From: Janthinobacterium sp051380875
GTDB lineage: Bacteria; Pseudomonadota; Gammaproteobacteria; Burkholderiales; Burkholderiaceae_D
Direction of reading: 5' to 3'
DNA: 64,000 nucleotides
NCBI RefSeq assembly: GCF_051380875.1
Contig: NZ_JBNYXW010000005.1
Location: forward strand, 124,001-188,000
Positions 23,533-30,272 of this stretch are shown piece by piece. The translations under genes were made by a program, and so were the position numbers. The stretch's first letter is position 1. Every line of letters starts with the position of its first letter. The notes beneath the pieces are model-generated. The model was not told where the DNA came from. It saw nothing but the letters and a program-made list of their open reading frames with translations, and did no database searches.

Positions 23533-25259
23533 ACGCCGTCAAAGTGGAAAAAGTAGCGAAAACGCCGCAACAGGGCAAGGTTGTGAAGACGCCGCAGTCA
23601 GGCGGCTTGCGCCAGGCCATGGCCTGGCTGCATACCTGGAGCGGCCTGTGGATTTCGTGGCTGCTGTTCGCCATTTTCCTGACCGGCTCCCTGGCCGTCT
23701 TCGACGACCCGATCGGCCACTGGATGACGCCAGAACATGCACTGGAAGAGGCGGCGCACGCGAACGATCCGCCGCTGCCGAAGGTCACGGACCGCGCGCA
23801 GCGCCTGGCGCTGGCGCTGGACTTCATGGCCAAGGAACACCCAAAGGCAGACATGTGGGAAATCTGGCCCGTGCAGCGCCCCGGTCATGGTCTGTCCGCT
23901 TACTGGTTCCAGCCCAGCGGCGGTTATGGTTCGGCAGATCTCGATACGCTGACGGGCAAGGTGATCGAGCCTGCGCGCGAAGCGAACGGGCGCGAGACCA
24001 TCGGCGGCCACCATTTCGTCGATTTCCACTATGAGTTGCATGCGGGGCGCATCGGCGTGTGGATCGTCGGCATCACTACCATGATCATGCTGGTGGCGCT
24101 GGTCAGTGGCGTCATCACGCACAAGCGCATCTTCAAGGATTTCTTCACCTTCCGCCCGGCAAAAGGCCAGCGCTCGTGGCTCGACGCGCATAACGCGGTG
24201 GCGGTGCTGACCTTGCCGTTCCAGTGCATGATCGCCTACACGGGCTTGGCGTTCTACAGCGACGATTATGTGCCGGCCCCCGTGGTGGCCCAATATGGCA
24301 TGGACAACGCCAAGCGCGCCTTCATGGCCGATTGGAACGCGGCGGACAAGCCGGCCAGAACGGGTGTGGCGCTGGCCATTCCTGCACTGGAGTCGTTTGC
24401 GCAGCGCGCCGAGCAGACCATCGGACAGGAAATCCGCGCCGTGGTGCTGGACAATCCGAACGATGCCTCCATGCGCGTATGCATGTATGGCTGGAATGAA
24501 GACGGCGATATGCTTGAGCGTATCAGTGCCAATACGGGCATGGCTTGCTATGCGCTGGCCACGGGCGAGCAAATCGCCGTGCGCCAGCCGGGCAAGTCGG
24601 ACACGGGCGGCGCGGGCCTGACGCGTATCGTCATGTCGAACCTGCACATGGCCGGTTTTGGCGGCACGCCCATGCGCTGGCTGTATTTCTTCTGCGGCCT
24701 GGCCGGCACGGCGATGATGGGCACGGGAGCGATCCTGTTCATGGTCAAGCGCCGCCAGCGTGCCGGCGGCGAATTCGGCGCCTATACGGAACGCGTGTAC
24801 CGCATCATCGAATGCCTGAACGTGGCCGCCATCGCCGGCCTGGCCATTGCCTGCATCGGTTTCCTGTGGGCGAACCGACTGATCCCCGTCGGCATCGAGC
24901 ACCGCGCCGGCTGGGAAGTGCGGGCCTTCTTCGGCGTGTGGTTCCTGATGCTAGTGCACGCCTGCCTGCGCTCGGAAAAGCGCGCCTGGATCGAGCAACT
25001 GTGCCTGCTGGCTGCAATGTGCGTGCTGCTGCCCGTGCTGAATGTACTGACGACGGGCGACAACCTGGTAGCGCAGATCACCCGCGGCGACTGGGAAAGC
25101 GCCGGCGTGGAATTGTGCAGCCTGGCGTTTGGCCTGCTGGCCGCCCGGGGCGCGTGGAAAGTCCACAAGCGCAAGGAAAAGCCGGTCAAAAAGGCCGCTG
25201 CCAGGGAAAGCCTGGCGGCATCGGCCAGCCTGCAAGTCAATGCGGAAGGACAGTCATGA
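23529..25259 (+). CDS. PepSY-associated TM-helix protein (ferric reductase-like)
   Basis: The 576-residue protein begins MNAVKVEKVAKT with a Lys-rich tail, then shows the PepSY_TM pattern: RQAMAWLHTWSGLWISWLLFAI (His in the first helix), the pair HHFVDFHYELHAG around residue 160, ITHKRIFKDFFTFRP, and further helices to a total of about eight. Such proteins carry haem-ligand His pairs and are thought to reduce ferric siderophores at the inner membrane. It is the middle gene of three overlapping ones (ATGA at both junctions), preceded by a possible Fur box. A frame extending upstream to 22932 is rejected since DUF3649 occupies it. Confidence 0.86.
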   Translation: MNAVKVEKVAKTPQQGKVVKTPQSGGLRQAMAWLHTWSGLWISWLLFAIFLTGSLAVFDDPIGHWMTPEHALEEAAHANDPPLPKVTDRAQRLALALDFMAKEHPKADMWEIWPVQRPGHGLSAYWFQPSGGYGSADLDTLTGKVIEPAREANGRETIGGHHFVDFHYELHAGRIGVWIVGITTMIMLVALVSGVITHKRIFKDFFTFRPAKGQRSWLDAHNAVAVLTLPFQCMIAYTGLAFYSDDYVPAPVVAQYGMDNAKRAFMADWNAADKPARTGVALAIPALESFAQRAEQTIGQEIRAVVLDNPNDASMRVCMYGWNEDGDMLERISANTGMACYALATGEQIAVRQPGKSDTGGAGLTRIVMSNLHMAGFGGTPMRWLYFFCGLAGTAMMGTGAILFMVKRRQRAGGEFGAYTERVYRIIECLNVAAIAGLAIACIGFLWANRLIPVGIEHRAGWEVRAFFGVWFLMLVHACLRSEKRAWIEQLCLLAAMCVLLPVLNVLTTGDNLVAQITRGDWESAGVELCSLAFGLLAARGAWKVHKRKEKPVKKAAARESLAASASLQVNAEGQS

Positions 25260-25597
25260 TCTACACCATACTTTGTGCGCTGGGCCTGTCGTATGCGGGC
25301 ATGGCCAGCCTCTCCCTGGCGATGGACCGCCATCACGGCCAAGTCTGGGGGCGCGACGCGGCCTTGAGCGTGCGGCGTGCGCTGCAACTGGCTGGCGCGC
25401 TGTTGCTGGCGCTGGCCATCTGGCCCTGCGTAGCCGGCTGGAGTGCCACCGTCGGCGTGGTCGCGTGGCTGGGATTTTTATCGTCCGGCGCGCTGCTGGT
25501 GGCCCTGCTGCTGCCGTATGCGCCCACATTGCTGTTGCGTAGTTCCCTGCTGGCAGCCGTCGCCGCGCTGGCAGGGCTGGTGACGCTTGTGCAATGA
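25256..25597 (+). CDS. DUF3325 small membrane protein (iron-uptake-associated)
   Basis: The 113-residue protein has three or four hydrophobic helices and matches the DUF3325 family: IYTILCALGLSYAGMASLSLAMDRHHGQVWG at the start with SLAMDRHH as a signature. It ends the DUF3649-PepSY-DUF3325 operon and overlaps its predecessor by 4 nt. The family always travels with TonB or PepSY iron genes; its molecular role is unknown. Confidence 0.8.
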   Translation: MIYTILCALGLSYAGMASLSLAMDRHHGQVWGRDAALSVRRALQLAGALLLALAIWPCVAGWSATVGVVAWLGFLSSGALLVALLLPYAPTLLLRSSLLAAVAALAGLVTLVQ

Positions 25598-25815
25598 TTC
25601 CTGCAATGATATTGACTGCCACGTTCAAGGATAGATGGATCAGCAGGTGCCAGCGATGAGCGATGTTGCGCTGATTGAATTGCCCGGCATCTGCAAGCGC
25701 GATAAAAAATACTTTTCTCACTCCAGCACACGGTACTATCTCTGCATAATAAAAAAGCAGTGTTTCCTTGCCTGCATCGCAGGCAATTCCAACCACCGTG
25801 AAACAGGAGAAGCAG

Positions 25816-26799
25816 ATGCAAAAAATCGTCACCTTGAAAACCAGTCTTGCTGCCGCAGTCATGTTGACATTGAGCGTAGGCGCAGCTCAGGCACAGGAAG
25901 TCGTGCGCCTGGGCAACTTGAAATTTGCCCACTACGGCGCCGTGTCCTATATCAAGGAAATCGCGCCCAAGTGCGGCATCAAGGTGGAAGAGCATATCTT
26001 CGCCAAGGGCCTCGATGTGATGCAGGCGATCATCGCGGGCGAACTGGACGTGGGCGCGACGGCGTCCGAGGCGGCCATTTCCGGCCGTGCGGGCGGTGCG
26101 CCGATCTATGTGGTGGCCGGCTTTGCCAAGGGCGGCGCGCGCCTGGTGGCGGGCGCCGAGCAAAAAATCACCAGCGTCAAGGATTTGAAGGGCAAGCGCG
26201 TGGGCGTGACGCGCGGCGGCATCCAGGAAGTGCTGCTGCTGGCCGAGCTGGCGCAGAACGGCTTGACGGTGTCGGAAACCAAGGGCAAGGATGTGCAACT
26301 GGTCTTCCTCGCTTACGCGGACTTGAACCAGGCGCTGATGGGCAAGAATATCGATGCCATGATGCAATCGGAGCCGCAATCGTCGCAGGCGATCAACAAG
26401 GGTTTCGGCGTGGAAATCCTGAAACCGTACGATACGCCGATTGGCGAGCCAGTGCGGACCATGGTGATGACGGAAAAGTTTTACAAGGAACGCCGTCCCG
26501 TGGCGGAAAAATTCATGCGCTGCTTCGTCGAAGCTACCAAGACCTTCATCGACAGCAAGCCGACGGCGGAGAAATACGTGCGCGAAGTGATTTTCCGTGG
26601 CCAGATCACGAAGGATGACTTCGACGACGCGATCAGCAATTCGCCGTATTCGTATGACATCACGCCCGAGCATATCCAGGTGACCACCGATGTGATGGTG
26701 AAAACGGGCGTGGGCCGCATGACGAAGCCACCCGTGGCCAAGGACTGGGTCAAGACGGATTTGCTGGAGCAGGCCAAGAAGAGCCTGAACGTCAAGTAA
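25816..26799 (+). CDS. Orphan ABC-type solute-binding protein (NMT1/SsuA-like)
   Basis: The 327-residue precursor has a signal peptide ending AQA-QEVV (about residue 26). The mature part shows the type 2 periplasmic-binding fold of NMT1/SsuA/TauA-like proteins (ITSVKDLKGKRVGVTRGG, ELDVGATASEAAISGRAGG, NKGFGVEILKPYDTPIGEP). Such proteins bind small organic substrates such as sulfonates, thiamin precursors or aromatic acids. No permease or ATPase gene lies nearby, so it is an orphan, and its ligand cannot be told. AGGAGA precedes the ATG at 25816. The transcript ends at a clear hairpin at 26819. Confidence 0.85.
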   Translation: MQKIVTLKTSLAAAVMLTLSVGAAQAQEVVRLGNLKFAHYGAVSYIKEIAPKCGIKVEEHIFAKGLDVMQAIIAGELDVGATASEAAISGRAGGAPIYVVAGFAKGGARLVAGAEQKITSVKDLKGKRVGVTRGGIQEVLLLAELAQNGLTVSETKGKDVQLVFLAYADLNQALMGKNIDAMMQSEPQSSQAINKGFGVEILKPYDTPIGEPVRTMVMTEKFYKERRPVAEKFMRCFVEATKTFIDSKPTAEKYVREVIFRGQITKDDFDDAISNSPYSYDITPEHIQVTTDVMVKTGVGRMTKPPVAKDWVKTDLLEQAKKSLNVK

Positions 26800-26818
26800 G
26801 CCGATAGCCAGAGTGCTT

Positions 26819-26848
26819 GATGGCCCACTTAAGCGGGCCATCATTTTT
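26819..26848 (+). terminator. Intrinsic terminator of the solute-binding protein gene
   Basis: GATGGCCC and GGGCCATC form an 8-bp stem around ACTTAAGC, followed by ATTTTT. It begins 20 nt after the stop codon. Confidence 0.9.
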
Positions 26849-27023
26849 GCGCAGCATACTAATATAGACAGGCGCTGCGCCGCAGCGCGAAAGATTTGGA
26901 AATCTTGAGGGTGCGCCACCCCGTCACGCCTCAGGCGCGATATCATGGCAGGCTTGCATCGGCGCCCTGGCGCCCATGCTGTCGCTTGAATCGCGCTTGC
27001 CGGCTATGGTGTAAACTTAAAAC

Positions 27024-27827
27024 ATGCAGACTTACTTCTTTCTCATCGCCGCCCTGTTGTATGCGGTGTGTGCGTTGCTTCCCTCTCCCCGGGCCCGGCT
27101 CATTGCCAGCCTGACAGGCATTGCGTGGCTGGCGCACGCCGCTACGCTGTGGTTCGACCTGATGGCGCCGGGCACCTTGCGCTTCGGCTTTTCCGCCATG
27201 CTGTCGGCCGCGCTGTGGGTCTCTGTGGGCGCTTACTGGATAGAGAACCGCAATTTCAGCCTCGATGGACTGCGCCGCATGGTCATGCCCAGCGCCGTCA
27301 TCGCCATAGGCCTGGCCTGGGCCTTTCCTGGGAGCCAGGTCAGCATGGACGGCAAGTCGGCCGTCTTTGGCTGGCATATCGCGGTCGCCGTGCTCGCCTA
27401 CAGCACCTTGACGATTGCCGCCTTCCACGCCGTGCTGATGGCGCTGCAGGAGTCGCGCTTGCATACGCGCAGCGAAAGCCGGGGTTTCATCGGCAGCGCG
27501 CTGGACCAGTTGCCAGCCCTGCTGACGATGGAGAAGTTGCTGTTTCGCATGATTGGCCTGGGTTTCATCTTGCTCAGCCTGACGGTGCTGTCGGGCATCG
27601 TCTTTTCCGAACAATTGTTTGGCAAGGCTCTGAACTGGGATCACAAGTCCGTGTTTACCATGTTGTCGTGGCTGCTGTTTGCCTCCTTGCTGGCCGGACG
27701 CCGCTTCCGTGGCTGGCGCGGCAAGACGGCGCTGAGTTTTACCCTGGCTGGTTTCGCTACCTTGCTGCTGGCCTATGTCGGTAGCCGTTTTGTACTTGAA
27801 GTGGTTTTACACCGAGGATTCGCATGA
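27024..27827 (+). CDS. ypjD: YpjD/CcsA-family inner-membrane protein (cytochrome c assembly-like)
   Basis: The 267-residue protein has eight hydrophobic segments and belongs to the CcsA/HemX/YpjD family: GWHIAVAVLAYSTLTIAAFHAVLMALQE, MEKLLFRMIGLGFILLSLT and DHKSVFTMLSWLLFA, with His in the WxxH-like positions. Family members are linked to haem handling for c-type cytochromes, though YpjD itself is not firmly characterised. The stop overlaps the ATG of the PP0621-family gene by 4 nt. The gene order ypjD-PP0621-pilR-ampD is a Burkholderiales housekeeping layout, but the usual neighbour ffh is about 4 kb away here. Confidence 0.88.
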   Translation: MQTYFFLIAALLYAVCALLPSPRARLIASLTGIAWLAHAATLWFDLMAPGTLRFGFSAMLSAALWVSVGAYWIENRNFSLDGLRRMVMPSAVIAIGLAWAFPGSQVSMDGKSAVFGWHIAVAVLAYSTLTIAAFHAVLMALQESRLHTRSESRGFIGSALDQLPALLTMEKLLFRMIGLGFILLSLTVLSGIVFSEQLFGKALNWDHKSVFTMLSWLLFASLLAGRRFRGWRGKTALSFTLAGFATLLLAYVGSRFVLEVVLHRGFA

Positions 27828-28084
27828 CACGTGTTTTGTTTTGGCTGGCGCTGGTGTTTCTGGTGCTGTTTGCTATCCGCAGCAAGATTCGCGGCATGCA
27901 GCAGCGCGCCCGTGAGCAGCAGCAACAGCCGCCGCACCCGTTTGCGCCGCCAGACCGGGTTCAGGAACTGCCTGACGCCGAGCTGATGCTGTGCTGCGCC
28001 CAATGCGGCGTGTACTATCCCGCGTCTGAAAACGTGCAGGCCAGGGGCCACGATTACTGCAGCCACGCGCACGCCACGCTGTAA
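27824..28084 (+). CDS. PP0621-family small protein with a zinc-ribbon-like C-terminus
   Basis: The 86-residue protein has one N-terminal membrane helix (FWLALVFLVLFAI), a Gln-rich basic linker and a C-terminal CCAQCGVYYPASE...HDYCSHAH segment that could bind a metal. This is the PP0621 family, widespread beside ypjD and the pilSR region. Function is unknown. It is coupled to ypjD by a 4-nt overlap, and its stop is followed after 118 nt by the PilR-like gene, where relatives usually have a sensor-kinase gene. Confidence 0.85.
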   Translation: MTRVLFWLALVFLVLFAIRSKIRGMQQRAREQQQQPPHPFAPPDRVQELPDAELMLCCAQCGVYYPASENVQARGHDYCSHAHATL

Positions 28085-28202
28085 TAGATAGTGAGCGCAG
28101 GTGCTGCGCATTGCTCTTCCGTATCGTAACGTCCCCTTTTGCCCGCCAGGCGTAGCATCTGCACGAAGCGGCCCCGGTCGCCATCGCAGAAAGGCCAGCC
28201 CC

Positions 28203-29297
28203 ATGTTCAGCTCCAGCCCCAGCTCCAGCTCGCGTACCGTGGCCGTCACCGACCAGATACCAGCCAACGGCAGGCCACCCGCGCTGCAATTGATCGGCAA
28301 TTCGGCCGCCATGCAGGCGCTGCGCGCGCAGATTAGCCGCATCGCCCGCTGCGGTGCGCCGGTGGCCATCCGTGGCGAGTCGGGCAGCGGCAAGGAGCTG
28401 GCGGCGCGCGCCATCCATGCGCAGGGCGCGCGTGCCGGTTTCCCGTTTATCGCCGTCAATTGCGGCGCCATTCCCGAAGCGCTGATGGAGGCGGAGTTCT
28501 TTGGCTGCCGCCAGGGCGCCTATACGGGGGCGTTGCATGAGCGCCAGGGCCTGTTTCAGGCGGCACACGGAGGCAGCCTGCTGCTCGATGAAGTCGACGA
28601 CTTGCCGCTGGGCATGCAAGTGAAACTGTTGCGCGCGCTGCAGGAGCGCCGCGTGCGCAAACTGGGCGGTAGCAGGGATGAGGCCGTTGATGTGCGCATC
28701 CTGTGCGCCAGCCAGCATGGCCTGGCGCGCGGCGTGGCGGCCGCGACCTTTCGCCGGGATTTGTATTACCGGCTCAATGTGATCGAGCTGGCGGTGCCGC
28801 CGCTGCGTGAACGGCTGGCCGATCTGGAGGTATTATGTGAGGCAATCCTGGCGCGCCTTTCGCCGCAGCAAGCCGTGCGCCTGGCGCCGCCCGTGCTGGC
28901 GGCGCTGGCCGGCTATGCGTTTCCTGGCAATGTGCGCGAACTGGAGAACCTGCTGGAACGGGCGCTGGCCTTTGCCGACGACGGCGTGATCGCCCCCGAT
29001 GGCCTGGGTTTGCCATCGTTGGCTGGTGTCACGCCGCTGCGGGCGCCGCCGGCAATGCCGGAGCGGCAACTGTCCCTGCCGGGCATGGCACCGCGCAGCG
29101 TGGCGCCAGTCTTGCCGCTGGCATTATATTTATGCCAGGCCGAGCGGGAAATGATCACGCTGGCGCTGGTGCGGGAACGCTATCATCGTGGGCGGGCGGC
29201 GCGGCAACTGGGCATCAGCGTGCGCCAGTTGCGTTACCGGATGCAAAAGTTGACGATACAGGAGCCCCAGCTTGATGATGGCATGGAAGATAAATGA
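28203..29297 (+). CDS. PilR-like sigma-54 activator lacking the receiver domain
   Basis: About 364 residues: a low-complexity Ser/Pro N-terminus (1-25), an AAA+ domain from about 28 to 265 and a C-terminal Fis-type HTH (YHRGRAARQLGISVRQLRYRM). Walker A is GESGSGKE (58-65) and the sigma-54 loop is GAYTGA (105-110), so ATPase and sigma-54 contact look intact. The AAA+ part most resembles PilR (EFFGCRQGAYTGA, FRRDLYYRLNVIELAVPPLRE). A CheY-like receiver domain, present in ordinary PilR, is absent, and no pilS is found in the 118 nt to the previous gene. Start at 28203 is by AAAGG spacing; a GTG at 28101 would add 34 residues without similarity to a receiver. It overlaps ampD by 23 nt. Confidence 0.85.
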   Translation: MFSSSPSSSSRTVAVTDQIPANGRPPALQLIGNSAAMQALRAQISRIARCGAPVAIRGESGSGKELAARAIHAQGARAGFPFIAVNCGAIPEALMEAEFFGCRQGAYTGALHERQGLFQAAHGGSLLLDEVDDLPLGMQVKLLRALQERRVRKLGGSRDEAVDVRILCASQHGLARGVAAATFRRDLYYRLNVIELAVPPLRERLADLEVLCEAILARLSPQQAVRLAPPVLAALAGYAFPGNVRELENLLERALAFADDGVIAPDGLGLPSLAGVTPLRAPPAMPERQLSLPGMAPRSVAPVLPLALYLCQAEREMITLALVRERYHRGRAARQLGISVRQLRYRMQKLTIQEPQLDDGMEDK

Positions 29298-29886
29298 CGA
29301 TGGCTGGTGCGACGGCGCCGTGCGCTACGATTCGCCGTACCAGGATGCCCGCCCGGAAGGCGCGCAAATCGATTTGCTGGTGATCCATAACATCAGTTTG
29401 CCCGGCGGCCACTTCGGCGCGCCGCATGTGTCGGACTTGTTTACCGGCCGGGTAGATTATAATGCCGATCCTTCTTTTGCCGACCTGCGTGGTTTGCAGG
29501 TCTCGGCGCACTTTTTTGTGCGGCGCGATGGTGCGCTGCTGCAATATGTTTCTGCTAGCCAGCGCGCCTGGCATGCCGGTACGTCCACCTTTGAGGGCCG
29601 TCCGCAGTGCAATGGATATTCCATCGGTATCGAAATGGAAGGCTCGGACTTTGTCCCCTTCCAGGCACAGCAATATCGTGTCCTGGCGGCATTGACGGCG
29701 GCCCTGGTGGAGCGCTACGGACTGACCCAAGTGCGTGGTCATGAACATATCGCGCCGGGAAGGAAGACGGATCCCGGACCGTTTTTCGACTGGCATTTTT
29801 ATCAAGAATGCTGGCTGGAAACCCTTGGCCGACAGCCTGCGTTAGCGCTTACTTCGCGGGCATTGGGCTTTCCATCCATGCCCTGA
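29275..29886 (+). CDS. ampD: 1,6-anhydro-N-acetylmuramyl-L-alanine amidase AmpD
   Basis: The 203-residue cytoplasmic amidase has the amidase-2 fold with Zn ligands in LLVIHNISLP (His), HEHIAPGRKTDPGP (His and Asp) and the RAWHAGTS motif. It removes the peptide from anhydro-muropeptides during peptidoglycan recycling and can influence beta-lactamase induction. Two or three start codons compete (TTG 29272, ATG 29275, ATG 29278); AGGAG 10 nt upstream fits 29275. It overlaps the PilR-like gene by 23 nt and is last in its operon. Confidence 0.93.
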   Translation: MMAWKINDDGWCDGAVRYDSPYQDARPEGAQIDLLVIHNISLPGGHFGAPHVSDLFTGRVDYNADPSFADLRGLQVSAHFFVRRDGALLQYVSASQRAWHAGTSTFEGRPQCNGYSIGIEMEGSDFVPFQAQQYRVLAALTAALVERYGLTQVRGHEHIAPGRKTDPGPFFDWHFYQECWLETLGRQPALALTSRALGFPSMP

Positions 29887-30272
29887 AAAGTCAACCGAAA
29901 TCGTAGAAGAAAGTACAAAAAATTACGCCAACGGATGCCGGAAAACTATTGCATCCCATTTCGATGGGTACTACAATTAGTGAAGAAATCGAATTTAATA
30001 ACTATATCTAGTGCCATCTCAGACGTTTTCAGAATTATTGTCAAAGCTATCCTGTTTGCCGGTATGGCAGCTGGAACTGGCGCTTCACCACCCTTGATCG
30101 TGTTTCGCGCCAGCCGGCAGTGAAGGTTGGCGGTATGAATTCTGACTTTGCATTATTTGCTATTTGGCAACAAAAATTACCTGAAGAAACCCTGAATATC
30201 GGGCGTTCTATTCAACCACACACACGCGGCAGCAAAACTGCAGGCTGACTTTAGCTGACAACGGGAGCTTCA
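29887..30272. other. Gene-free nrdAB promoter region
   Basis: This 386-nt A+T-rich stretch (well below local G+C) contains the tandem NrdR-type boxes at 29968-30014, a small CCCAT-TTCG-ATGGG hairpin near 29955-29969 and a long leader before nrdA. A 62-codon open frame at 29936-30123 crosses it but has no recognisable homologue and no good ribosome site. Confidence 0.6.
29968..30014 (+). promoter_or_regulatory. Tandem NrdR-type boxes upstream of nrdAB
   Basis: Two 16-bp sites, GTACTACAATTAGTGA at 29968-29983 and TAACTATATCTAGTGC at 29999-30014, match the NrdR consensus acaCwAtATaTwGtgt at about 11 and 12 positions. Their start-to-start distance is exactly 31 bp, the spacing known for NrdR pairs. 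They precede ribonucleotide reductase genes, the standard NrdR targets. Confidence 0.75.

Noticed and set aside
29936..30123. A 62-codon open frame before nrdA
   Set aside because: It overlaps the NrdR-type boxes, lacks a ribosome site and resembles no family; a small membrane protein cannot be fully excluded.
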